Below are positions 42,541-50,635 of a stretch of 64,000 nt of DNA, piece by piece. Both the position numbers and the translations under genes were made by a program. The stretch lies in contig DVOW01000032.1 in NCBI GenBank assembly GCA_018713335.1, positions 19,816-83,815 on the forward strand. The letters run 5' to 3'. The notes under the pieces are model-generated. The model saw only the letters and a list, made by a program, of their open reading frames with translations. It was not told where the DNA came from and did not search any database. The DNA is from Candidatus Merdivicinus intestinigallinarum (GTDB lineage: Bacteria; Bacillota; Clostridia; Oscillospirales; Ruminococcaceae). Position 1 is the stretch's first letter; each line of letters starts with the position of its first letter.

Positions 42541-42794
42541 AACGCGCTCTTTTGTTGATCCTATACCTGTTCGGCGGGCTGCTCATCGGCACCCTGCTGA
42601 CGGAGATTGCCCGGAACGTATCCTGGCTGTCCTGGCTCTGCTGGGGCAAATCCATCGGCATCAACAGCCTGTCGGTGGACTTATCGGTGGTGCAGTTTAA
42701 CTTCGGCATTACTATTTCCATGAACGTGGCGGTACTGATCTGCCTGATTATCGCGGTGGTTTTGTATGTGAAAACCGCCGGGAAAATTCACTAA
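42537..42794 (+). CDS. DUF4321 membrane protein
   Basis: An 85-residue protein with two membrane spans (LLLILYLFGGLLIGTLLTEIA and MNVAVLICLIIAVVLYV) and the typical LSVDLSVVQFNFGITISMNVAVLICLI of DUF4321. It starts at TTG after AAAGGAGGGAA and overlaps the dut stop. It sits immediately before maf and mreB in Firmicutes, which suggests an envelope role. Confidence 0.85.
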   Translation: MKRALLLILYLFGGLLIGTLLTEIARNVSWLSWLCWGKSIGINSLSVDLSVVQFNFGITISMNVAVLICLIIAVVLYVKTAGKIH

Positions 42795-42807
42795 GGAGGG
42801 GAAGGGC

Positions 42808-43428
42808 ATGATGGGAGAGTTTTTAAAAGGCCGGAAAATCTGGCTGGCGTCCCGTTCCCCTCGCAGAAAAGAGCTGCTTTCCTTTATTACGGAGGATTTT
42901 TCCGTGAAAGTTTCCCATTTTGACGAGGAGCCTTTGATGAGAAATGCCGGTTCTATGGCCCCGGAGGAACTGGTGAAGGCATTGTCTGCTGGGAAGGCCC
43001 GGGCGGTTTTGGAGGAGCTGGGCTGCCCGGAAAACAGCCTGGTCATCGGCGGGGACACGGTGGTGGTTTCCCCGGAGGGGGAGATTTTCGGCATCCCCAA
43101 GGACCGGCAGGACGCGGCCCGGATGCTCCGTTTATTGGCGGGGCGGGAACACCAGGTGACCACCGGCGTCACCCTTTTGGCAAAGGGAAGGGAAAAGTCC
43201 TTTGCCGTCACCACCCGGGTGGAGTTTTACCCCCTGTCGGACGCGGAGATTTCTGACTACTTAGACACCGGCGAGCCCTTCGACAAAGCCGGGGCCTACG
43301 GCATCCAGGGGTACGGCTCCCTTTTGGTCAAAGGGATTTCCGGCAGCTACGACAATGTGGTGGGGCTCCCCACAGCGGAGCTTTTGAGGGAATTGGCGGC
43401 CTTTTTCAAAGAAAAGGAAGAATTATAG
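42808..43428 (+). CDS. maf: Maf nucleoside triphosphate pyrophosphatase
   Basis: House-cleaning enzyme for modified dNTP/NTP, linked to septum control in Bacillus. The N-terminal LASRSPRRKELLSFI, IGGDTVVVSPEGEIFGIPKD and the C-terminal GAYGIQGYGSLLVKGISGSYDNVVGLP are diagnostic. Length 206 residues. RBS AAGGAGGGG. It lies upstream of mreB as in Bacillus. Confidence 0.95.
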   Translation: MMGEFLKGRKIWLASRSPRRKELLSFITEDFSVKVSHFDEEPLMRNAGSMAPEELVKALSAGKARAVLEELGCPENSLVIGGDTVVVSPEGEIFGIPKDRQDAARMLRLLAGREHQVTTGVTLLAKGREKSFAVTTRVEFYPLSDAEISDYLDTGEPFDKAGAYGIQGYGSLLVKGISGSYDNVVGLPTAELLRELAAFFKEKEEL

Positions 43429-43478
43429 AGAAGTTTGACGAAAAAATTGGTTTTTTTACTTATATCATAAATTATGCC

Positions 43479-43507
43479 TTGTGTAATCCGACGGGAAGGG
43501 GTATAAT
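43479..43507 (+). promoter_or_regulatory. Promoter of the mreB operon
   Basis: TTGTGT (43479-43484), 17 bases, TATAAT (43502-43507). The leader contains GCCTGCC...GGCAGGC (43532-43561). Confidence 0.75.
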
Positions 43508-43605
43508 AAGCATAGGAATGACCATGAATCGGCCTGCCCATACGCAGGGAAACCGGCAGGCAGCGCGTTATCTATATATTACTGAATAAAGGGGTACAGA
43601 GATTT

Positions 43606-44625
43606 ATGTTTTCAAGGGATATCGGAATCGACCTGGGTACAGCCAACACCCTGGTGTACATGAAGGGCAAGGGCATTATTATCCGGGAACCCAGCGTAGT
43701 GGCTGTGGACACCAAAACCGACAAGGTCAAATGCGTGGGCCAGGAGGCTAAGGATGTCATCGGCCGCACGCCCGGCTCCATTGTCACGGTCCGGCCGCTG
43801 AAGGACGGCGTCATCGCGGATTTCGACGTGACCACCAGCATGCTGACGGAATTTATCCATAAGGCCATCGGCGGCGGCTTTTTTGTCCGGCCCCGGGTGG
43901 TCATCTGCATCCCCTCCGGCGTCACCGCTGTGGAACGGCGTGCCGTCCGGGACGCGGCGGAGCAGGCCGGAGCCAAGCGGGTTTCCATCATTGAGGAGCC
44001 CATGGCGGCGGCAATCGGCGCGGGACTCCCTGTGGCGGACCCTCAGGGCTCCATGGTAGTGGACATCGGCGGCGGCACCAGCGAGGTGGCCGTGATTTCC
44101 TTAGGGGGCATTGTGGCCTCCAAGTCCGTCCGGGTGGGCGGCGACGAGTTCGACTCCTCCATCATCAACTTCATCAAGAAAAAATATAATCTGCTGATTG
44201 GCGAACGCACCGCCGAGGATATCAAAATCCAGATCGGCTCCGCCTGCCCCTTAGAGGAGGGCGAGCTGTCCATGGAGATCAAGGGCCGGAACCTGTTAAA
44301 CGGCCTGCCGGAGAATATCACCATCACCTCCGACCAGATCCGCAGCGCTTTGGAGGACCCGCTGGCCCAGGTGCTGGACGCCATCCGCATCACCTTGGAA
44401 CGCACCCCGCCGGAACTTTCCGCGGACATTATCGACCAGGGCATCACCCTGACCGGCGGCGGCGCGCTGCTGCGGGGGCTGGATAAGCTCATCCACGATG
44501 AGACCGGCATGCCGGTGCAGATTGCGGAGAACCCCCTGGACTGCGTGGCCATGGGCACCGGTATGGTTTTGGACAACATCGACAAGCTCACCGATGTTTT
44601 GAGCGAAGAGGAACCCCGGTATTGA
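43606..44625 (+). CDS. mreB: Rod-shape-determining actin homologue MreB
   Basis: Membrane-associated filament that steers lateral wall synthesis. Phosphate loops [15 protein letters not shown] and [18 protein letters not shown], and the C-terminal [15 protein letters not shown], are intact. At 339 residues it has the usual length. First gene of mreB-mreC-mreD-PBP2. Confidence 0.97.
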   Translation: MFSRDIGIDLGTANTLVYMKGKGIIIREPSVVAVDTKTDKVKCVGQEAKDVIGRTPGSIVTVRPLKDGVIADFDVTTSMLTEFIHKAIGGGFFVRPRVVICIPSGVTAVERRAVRDAAEQAGAKRVSIIEEPMAAAIGAGLPVADPQGSMVVDIGGGTSEVAVISLGGIVASKSVRVGGDEFDSSIINFIKKKYNLLIGERTAEDIKIQIGSACPLEEGELSMEIKGRNLLNGLPENITITSDQIRSALEDPLAQVLDAIRITLERTPPELSADIIDQGITLTGGGALLRGLDKLIHDETGMPVQIAENPLDCVAMGTGMVLDNIDKLTDVLSEEEPRY

Positions 44626-44658
44626 GTCCGTCAGGTCTGCTGAAAGGGGGGCCGCTGC

Positions 44659-45540
44659 TTGCGGGAGTTTTTTAAAAGCCTGCGCTTTAAAATCATCCTG
44701 GCGGTAGTCGCCGTGATTTTAGGCGGGATGCTGTATGCCGCCACCACCGGCGGCCTGGCCACTCTGCCGGAGCAAATCCTTTCTTATGTGGTGTACCCGG
44801 TGCAGCGGGCGGCGGCGGCCGTTTCCGACAGCATTACCGGCTTTTTCTCCGTTTTTGTGGACGCCCGGGAAAACTATGAGGAAAACCAGCGCCTGAAAGA
44901 GGAAAACGCCGAGCTGCGCCGCCAGCTGGTGGACTATGAGGACACCAAAACCGAAAACGAACGGCTGAAGGAAATCACCGGCCTCAAAGAGCTGAACCCG
45001 GACATCGAGTTCCAGCCGGCCGGGGTCATCGCCCGGGACCCGGAGGACCGGTTCGGGGCCTTTACCATTGACATCGGCTACCTCCATGGGATCTCCGTCC
45101 GGGACCCTGTGGTGACCGGGGAAGGCTTAGTGGGATATGTCAGCAAGGTGGGGCCCACCTACGCTGTTGTCACCACTATTTTGAGCCCGGACTGCAATGT
45201 GGGGGCCATGGAGATCTCCACCAAAGATACGGGCAATATCACCGGCACTGTGGAGCTGGCGGCGGAAGGCTGCACCAAACTGGAGCTCCTTCCCCGGGAT
45301 ACCCTGGTGGAGGAGGGCGGCACCGTTGTCACCGCCGGCACCAGCGGCCTGTTCCCTAAAAATATCGTCATTGGGACAGTGGAGAAGGTGGAGCTGGAAA
45401 CCTCCGGCATCACCTCCTATGCGGTCATCCGGCCCGTCAGCGAGATCGATGAGATCAAGAACGTCTTTGTGCTGACGGACTTCCTGGGCAAAGGCTCCTC
45501 AGAAACGGAAGGAGGGGAGAGCAGTGACGCTGGGACATAA
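44659..45540 (+). CDS. mreC: Rod-shape-determining protein MreC
   Basis: One N-terminal membrane helix (FKIILAVVAVILGGMLYAA), a coiled coil at residues about 70-105 (ENYEENQRLKEENAELRRQLVDYEDTKTENERLKEI), then two beta-barrel domains. It starts at TTG after GAAAGGGGGG. It bridges MreB and the PBPs. Overlaps mreD by 17 bases. Confidence 0.93.
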   Translation: MREFFKSLRFKIILAVVAVILGGMLYAATTGGLATLPEQILSYVVYPVQRAAAAVSDSITGFFSVFVDARENYEENQRLKEENAELRRQLVDYEDTKTENERLKEITGLKELNPDIEFQPAGVIARDPEDRFGAFTIDIGYLHGISVRDPVVTGEGLVGYVSKVGPTYAVVTTILSPDCNVGAMEISTKDTGNITGTVELAAEGCTKLELLPRDTLVEEGGTVVTAGTSGLFPKNIVIGTVEKVELETSGITSYAVIRPVSEIDEIKNVFVLTDFLGKGSSETEGGESSDAGT

Positions 45541-46045
45541 TGCCAGGACGGCCTTGAAATGGGGCTGTTATATCCTGGTCCTGCTGCTGCTTTTCGGCCT
45601 TCAGTCCTCGCCGGGGCTGCTTTCCATCGGCGGGGTCAAGCCGGTCCTGATCGTCCCGGCGGCCATTTCCGTGGCGCTTTTTGAAAACGAGGCGGGGTCC
45701 GGCGCTTTCGGGCTGGGGGCCGGGCTTTTGTGGGATCTTTCGGCGGCAAAGCTCTTTGGCTTTTACGGCATGGTGCTGATGATCTGCTGTGTCTGCGTGG
45801 CCCTTCTGTCCATGTATTTTGTCAAGGTCAACTGGACCAACGCCGTGCTGCTGACAGGGTGCGCGGGGCTTTTATGCACCCTTTGGAACTTTCTGTTTTA
45901 CTACCTCATATGGGGCTATGAGGATGTGTGGATGTGCCTGGTCCGGCTGCTGCTGGTGCTGGTGTACACCATCGTCCTGGCCGCCCCGGTGTATTTCTTG
46001 ATCCGGCTCATCTCGGTCCGGTTCAACGAAGTGGTCCGGGCGTAA
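45524..46045 (+). CDS. mreD: Rod-shape-determining protein MreD
   Basis: A polytopic protein of 173 residues, about five membrane spans, starting at GTG within the end of mreC. PVLIVPAAISVALFENEAGSGAFGLGAGLLWDLS is characteristic of the family. Acts with MreC in the elongasome. Confidence 0.9.
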   Translation: MTLGHNARTALKWGCYILVLLLLFGLQSSPGLLSIGGVKPVLIVPAAISVALFENEAGSGAFGLGAGLLWDLSAAKLFGFYGMVLMICCVCVALLSMYFVKVNWTNAVLLTGCAGLLCTLWNFLFYYLIWGYEDVWMCLVRLLLVLVYTIVLAAPVYFLIRLISVRFNEVVRA

Positions 46046-46063
46046 TGCCCTTGCGTATGAAAT

Positions 46064-46103
46064 AGCTGTCCTGTTCCCAAACGGGCAGGGCAGCTTTTGT
46101 TTT
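46064..46103 (+). terminator. Terminator-like hairpin between mreD and PBP2
   Basis: AGCTGtCCTG...CAGGgCAGCT then TTTTGTTTT, in the 80-base gap before the PBP2 gene. No promoter is obvious after it, so it may lower PBP2 expression relative to MreBCD. Confidence 0.65.
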
Positions 46104-46126
46104 CCGGCATTGAAAAGGAGGTGCTT

Positions 46127-48217
46127 ATGCTGTCTAATAAACCGCAAAAGCCCAAGGAACGGGGCAGACTGATCACTCTCAGTATTTTATCTGCCATTGT
46201 GTGCGGGGCGTATGCTTTGCAGCTGATGAATTTCCAGGTGGTGCGGGGGGCGGAATTTCAGGCCCAGACCCAGCAGATGACGGTGAGCAAGATCGCCGTC
46301 AAAGCCGCCCGGGGGGAAATTACTGACTGCAACGGCGTGGCCCTGGCCAAAAATAAAGTGGGCTTCAATATCGTCTTTTATTACTCCTTTTTCCCGGCGG
46401 AGGAACGCAACGAGATCATCGCCCGGCTCATCCAGATGATGGAGGCCAACGGCGAGGAATGGCACGACCCCCTGCCTATGACGGTCAGCGGGCAGCCGGA
46501 GTTTTTGGAGAACCGGGACTCGGATATTGAAACCTTAAAGGAAAAGCTCCAGGTCAACGTTTACGCCACGGCGGACGACTGCATGTACCAGCTGCGGGAT
46601 CTGTTTGATATCGACGAATCCTACGACGACCTGACGGCACGGAAGATCGCCGGGGTGCGGTACGGCATGGTGCTGGCGGATTTTTCCGTCAACAATAACC
46701 AGTACACCTTCGCGGAGGACGTTTCCACGGAAACCGTTACCCAGATCAAGGAGCTTTCCTACCAGTTCCCCGGGGTGGATATCGTGGACGAGGATATCCG
46801 GGTCTATCCGGACGGCGACCTGGCCTCCCATATTGTGGGCGTCGTCGGGCAGATGTACGCGGAGCAGTATTACGGCGACCCGGAAAACGGGGTGGCCGGG
46901 TATCGGGACAAGGGGTATCCCATGAACGCCCTGATCGGCCGTTTCGGGGTGGAAAGCCTGATGGAATCGGAGCTGCACGGGGTGGACGGCGTCAAAACCG
47001 TGGAGCAGAGCAAGGACGGGGCGATCTTGAGCGAAACAGTTACCCAGGAGCCGGAATCCGGCAATAATGTGGCCCTGACCATTGATTCCCGGCTGCAAAG
47101 CCGCATCCAGGATGTGCTGAACCAGTACATCGAATACCTCCGGTCCCTGCCGGACGATCCGGACGGGGACGACAATGGAAATCAGGTGGTAGGCGGGGCA
47201 GTGGTGGTGCTGGACGCCAAAACCGGCGGCGTGCTGGCGGCAGTGACCGCCCCAACCTACGATTTGAACCAGTATTTTTCCGATTACAGCGAGCTGTCCT
47301 CCCGGGAGGACCTGCCCATGCTGAACCGGGCCTTCGACGGCCTGTACCGGCCCGGCTCCACCTTTAAGACCGCGGTGGCCGCCGGGGCGCTGACAGAGGA
47401 CCTCATCACGCCTTACGACACGGTGGACTGCCGCCGGGTCTACACCTACTATGATTACATCCCGGGGAACCAATTCCGCCCCACCTGTCTGGGCTACCAC
47501 GGCGCCACCAATGTCATGGAGGCCCTGACCGTTTCCTGCAACATTTTCTTCTACGATGTGGGCCGCAGGCTTGGCATTGACAAGATCCAGGAATACGCCC
47601 ATCTGCTGGGTCTTGGAACGGACACGGGGCTGGAGCTTTCCAACGCTGTGGGCGGCATCTCCGGGCCGGACCGTTCCGAGCTTCTGGGGACCACCTGGCA
47701 GCCGGGCAACGTCTGCCAGACCTCCATCGGCCAGATGGATACAGCGGTCACTCCCCTCCAGCTGGCGGTCCAGGCCATGACCCTGGCCAATCAGGGGCTT
47801 CGGTACCGGGCCCATATCATCAAGGAAGTCCGCAGCTACGACGACGCGGAGGTGCTGTCCAGCACGGAACCGGAGGTCATGTCTGAATTTACCATATCCG
47901 GCGAGGACTTTGAGGCTATCAAGGCCGGTATGATCGGCGTTTCGGAAAGCGTAGCGGAACGGTACAGCGTCCTGGGCTGGAACACTAGCCTGACGGACCT
48001 GGGCTACGACGTGGCCATGAAAACCGGTACCCCCCAGGTAACGGCCACCACCTTCAGCTCCTCGGCCATTGCCTTTGCCCCGGCGGACGACGCGGACATC
48101 GCCATCGGCATTATTCTGGAACGGGGCGCGGACGCCAGAAACCTGGTGCGGCCCATTTTGGACGCTTATACGGAGCTGTATGGACAGCCCGCCGCGGCGT
48201 CTGATGCGGAGAGTTGA
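46127..48217 (+). CDS. mrdA: Penicillin-binding protein 2 (transpeptidase of the elongasome)
   Basis: Cross-links lateral-wall peptidoglycan. One anchor helix at residues about 17-36, then the N-terminal pedestal and a transpeptidase domain with SxxK in RPGSTFKTAVAAG (about residue 410), SxN in VSCNIFFYDVG and KTG in AMKTGTPQVT. The start at 46127 follows AAAAGGAGG, giving 696 residues. It is the PBP2-type partner expected after mreBCD, although a RodA gene is absent from the window. Confidence 0.93.
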   Translation: MLSNKPQKPKERGRLITLSILSAIVCGAYALQLMNFQVVRGAEFQAQTQQMTVSKIAVKAARGEITDCNGVALAKNKVGFNIVFYYSFFPAEERNEIIARLIQMMEANGEEWHDPLPMTVSGQPEFLENRDSDIETLKEKLQVNVYATADDCMYQLRDLFDIDESYDDLTARKIAGVRYGMVLADFSVNNNQYTFAEDVSTETVTQIKELSYQFPGVDIVDEDIRVYPDGDLASHIVGVVGQMYAEQYYGDPENGVAGYRDKGYPMNALIGRFGVESLMESELHGVDGVKTVEQSKDGAILSETVTQEPESGNNVALTIDSRLQSRIQDVLNQYIEYLRSLPDDPDGDDNGNQVVGGAVVVLDAKTGGVLAAVTAPTYDLNQYFSDYSELSSREDLPMLNRAFDGLYRPGSTFKTAVAAGALTEDLITPYDTVDCRRVYTYYDYIPGNQFRPTCLGYHGATNVMEALTVSCNIFFYDVGRRLGIDKIQEYAHLLGLGTDTGLELSNAVGGISGPDRSELLGTTWQPGNVCQTSIGQMDTAVTPLQLAVQAMTLANQGLRYRAHIIKEVRSYDDAEVLSSTEPEVMSEFTISGEDFEAIKAGMIGVSESVAERYSVLGWNTSLTDLGYDVAMKTGTPQVTATTFSSSAIAFAPADDADIAIGIILERGADARNLVRPILDAYTELYGQPAAASDAES

Positions 48218-48298
48218 GAATGCATAGAAAACGGGATAAATTTTTATGAAAATGACAGAAAATTTTGGGAGCCTATGGAAAAAATAAGAGAAATGTGA

Positions 48299-48304
48299 TA
48301 TAAT
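48299..48304 (+). promoter_or_regulatory. Extended -10 promoter of minD
   Basis: TGATATAAT, with TG one base before TATAAT (48299-48304). No good -35 is visible. Confidence 0.5.
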
Positions 48305-48377
48305 TTTTTAAAAGTGTAATCTGGATATGTATGCCGAAGTGTTCACTTGATTTCGTTCATATGGAGAAGACGCAGTT

Positions 48378-49151
48378 ATGGCTTGGGATTCGTCAAATCG
48401 TCCCGGGGAACCGGAGCAAAACCAAGTAATCGCCATGACCTCCGGGAAAGGCGGCGTGGGGAAATCGACCCTTTGCGTGCTTTTGGGCCTTGGGGACGCT
48501 TTGCGGGGAAAGCGGGTCCTGCTCATTGAGTTTGACGCAGGGCTGCGGGGACTGGATCTCATGCTGGGGATCGCGGACCGGGTGGTGTACGATTTGGGCG
48601 ATCTGCTGGAGGGCCGTTGCACCATCAGCAAGGCTGTGATGGAATCCCCCCTGCACGAAAACCTGAACGCGATCGTGGCCCCGGTCAGCCTGGAAGCGCC
48701 TATGGACCTTTCGGATGTGCAGCTGCTGGTGGACGGCCTGCGGGGGCATTTCGACCGGCTCATTTTGGATATGCCGGCGGGCTTAGGCTTTTCCGCCAGG
48801 ATCACCGGCTGCACCGCCGATCTTGCCCTGATCGCCGTAACGCCGGACCCAGTGTGCGTCCGGGACGGCGCGAAAATGGCGCAGACGCTGGAAAAGCGGG
48901 GCTTTTACAGGCACCGGCTCCTGATCAACCGGGTGGAGGAGAAAATGCTCCGGCGCGCGGTCTTGACGGATCTGGACGCGGTGATCGACGGCGTAGGGTC
49001 CCAGCTATTGGGCGTTTTCCCCTATGCGGAGGAGATCCCCCTGCGGCTCTCCAGAGGACTTCAGCTGAAAGGGAACCATCCGGCGCTTCGCATCGCGCAG
49101 GCGGTTTCCAGACGCTTAGACGGGGAATATGTCCCCCTTGTTTTTCCTTGA
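48378..49151 (+). CDS. minD: MinD-like septum-site-determining ATPase without MinC or MinE neighbour
   Basis: A deviant Walker A (TSGKGGVGKSTLCVLLGLGDALRGK), switch I FDAGLRGLDLMLG and Walker B LILDMPAGLG place it in the MinD/ParA group, and VYDLGDLLEGRCTISKAV is MinD-like. After ~18 extra residues at the start, the fold begins. Two things are odd. The C-terminus (ALRIAQAVSRRLDGEYVPLVFP) lacks an obvious amphipathic membrane-targeting helix, and no minC, minE or rodA/ftsW gene sits next to it. It follows PBP2 with its own promoter. It could be a degenerate MinD or a related ATPase. Confidence 0.82.
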   Translation: MAWDSSNRPGEPEQNQVIAMTSGKGGVGKSTLCVLLGLGDALRGKRVLLIEFDAGLRGLDLMLGIADRVVYDLGDLLEGRCTISKAVMESPLHENLNAIVAPVSLEAPMDLSDVQLLVDGLRGHFDRLILDMPAGLGFSARITGCTADLALIAVTPDPVCVRDGAKMAQTLEKRGFYRHRLLINRVEEKMLRRAVLTDLDAVIDGVGSQLLGVFPYAEEIPLRLSRGLQLKGNHPALRIAQAVSRRLDGEYVPLVFP

Positions 49152-49246
49152 AACGGCGACTAAGAACTATCCCTTTCCCGAAACAAAACGCAGCATTTCA
49201 ATCCAACAGCCACCCAATTTAACCTGTCATAAGGAGGAACTGTAAA

Positions 49247-49648
49247 ATGAATATCGCACTGATTGCGCATGATACAAAAAAGGAACTGATGGTGCAGTTC
49301 TGCATTGCTTACTGCGGGATCATGAGCCGCCACCGCCTGTGCTCTACCGGCACTACCGGCAAGCTGATCTCGGAAGCCACCGGCCTGGACATCAAACGCT
49401 TTTTGAGCAGCTCTCAGGGCGGCGACCAGCAGATCGCGTCCCTGATCGCCTGCAATGAAATCGACCTGTTGCTCTTTTTCCGGGACCCCCTGACCACCAA
49501 GACCCATGAGAGCAACGAAATGAACCTGCTCCGGCTCTGCGATGTTCACAATATCCCGGTGGCCACCAATATCGCCACGGCGGAAGTGCTGATCCACGGC
49601 CTGGAACGGGGCGATCTGGATTGGCGGATCATTGTCAGCCAGCGCTGA
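49247..49648 (+). CDS. mgsA: Methylglyoxal synthase
   Basis: Converts dihydroxyacetone phosphate to methylglyoxal and phosphate, a bypass under sugar-phosphate stress. Phosphate-binding STGTTGKLI, the catalytic aspartate in [11 protein letters not shown] and [14 protein letters not shown] are all present. Length 133 residues, slightly short of E. coli MgsA. RBS AAGGAGGAA. Usually found in Clostridia close to the mre/min block, as here. Confidence 0.95.
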   Translation: MNIALIAHDTKKELMVQFCIAYCGIMSRHRLCSTGTTGKLISEATGLDIKRFLSSSQGGDQQIASLIACNEIDLLLFFRDPLTTKTHESNEMNLLRLCDVHNIPVATNIATAEVLIHGLERGDLDWRIIVSQR

Positions 49649-49746
49649 CGCTGTTTGCAAATGAATAGCCAAGGGGTGCCGCTTGTCTGAAAACGGGCGG
49701 GGGTATCCCTTTCTTTGCTTGTATAGAATTAGAAAGTGGGAATGTC

Positions 49747-50610
49747 ATGAATATGGAACGCACCGGCGGCTTTGTCATCCGCCCCCCGGAAAGCGCCGGA
49801 TGGCAGTCTGCGGAGCGCTTTTTTCTGGATACGGCCCGGCTGGCCGGGTATGAGGAAGTCCGCTTCCCTGCCGGGGAGAAGCCGGATTTTGCAGAACTTG
49901 AGCCGGCGAAATACAGTTATGTGATGCCCTCCCATCGAATGGGCGCAGCGGCGGTTGGCGTTGGCAGTCCGGCCGCAGCGGCGGAGCTGGCGGCAATGGC
50001 CGGGGATTTCCTGGGCTTTTTGGGCCTTCAGGAGGTTTCCCTTGTGATTTTCGGCCCGGAAAAGCTGATTGGCAGGTTGGGAGATGTGTTGTCTGCCCTG
50101 CAGTTGGAGTATACCGCCATGGACGGGGATGATTTTTCTTTCTGCCTGGCGGCAGGCCCCCGGGAAATCGGATGGGGCGGAAGCTTGGAGCCCTCCGGTT
50201 TCTGGATGGAGCTGGATACAGGGATGGTTTTGGAGGCAGTCAAAGAGCAGGGAGCGTCCCTGCCCAAGGCGGACCCTTTGATGCTCTATCTTTGCCCCGC
50301 AGGCCCGGAAGGTGAGCTTGCGGCCCTTTCCATTGCGGAGGAACTGCGGAGCGAGGGATTTTCCGCGGAGGCGGACTGGTCCGGATGCGCTCCGGAGGAA
50401 GGGATCGCCAAAGCCCGGCAGAAGGGGGCCCGGTATTTCTGCGCCGTGGACGGAACGGCGGCTGACGGGAAAATCTCCATCCTCTCCCTGGAGGACGGGA
50501 CCTCCGCATCCGTGGCCCTGGGCGACGGGCTGACCCGCTTTTTCTATGACAGCGAGCTGTCGGAATTAAGCGGCGCTCTGGACGGGGTCCCTTTTTCCCT
50601 GGATATTTAG
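49747..50610 (+). CDS. Degenerate histidyl-tRNA synthetase-like protein
   Basis: A 287-residue ORF just before aspS, where Firmicutes normally keep hisS. HisRS features survive: the motif-1-like RLAGYEEVRFP, AAAELAAMAGDFLGFLGLQEVSLVIF (cf. DAEVIALAYDLLKALGLKDVTLEI), EIGWGGSLEPSG...ELDTGMVLEAV (cf. GGRYD...G.G.G.ER), and a recognisable anticodon-like tail (PLMLYLCPAGPEGELAALSIAEELRSEGFSAEADWSGCAPEEGIAKARQKGARYFCAVDGT). Motif 2 and the histidine-binding LVRGLDYYTG are missing. It cannot be a working HisRS. It may be a HisZ-like or other regulatory paralogue, or a decaying gene; the frame is intact. ATG at 49747 or 49753 is possible. Confidence 0.7.
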   Translation: MNMERTGGFVIRPPESAGWQSAERFFLDTARLAGYEEVRFPAGEKPDFAELEPAKYSYVMPSHRMGAAAVGVGSPAAAAELAAMAGDFLGFLGLQEVSLVIFGPEKLIGRLGDVLSALQLEYTAMDGDDFSFCLAAGPREIGWGGSLEPSGFWMELDTGMVLEAVKEQGASLPKADPLMLYLCPAGPEGELAALSIAEELRSEGFSAEADWSGCAPEEGIAKARQKGARYFCAVDGTAADGKISILSLEDGTSASVALGDGLTRFFYDSELSELSGALDGVPFSLDI

Positions 50611-50635
50611 AATCAATGAAAGAATGGTGAATGAT

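Noticed and set aside
49649-49746. T-box leader before the HisRS-like gene and aspS
   Set aside because: The gap is under 100 bases and has no GGTGGNACCGCG-like sequence or terminator.
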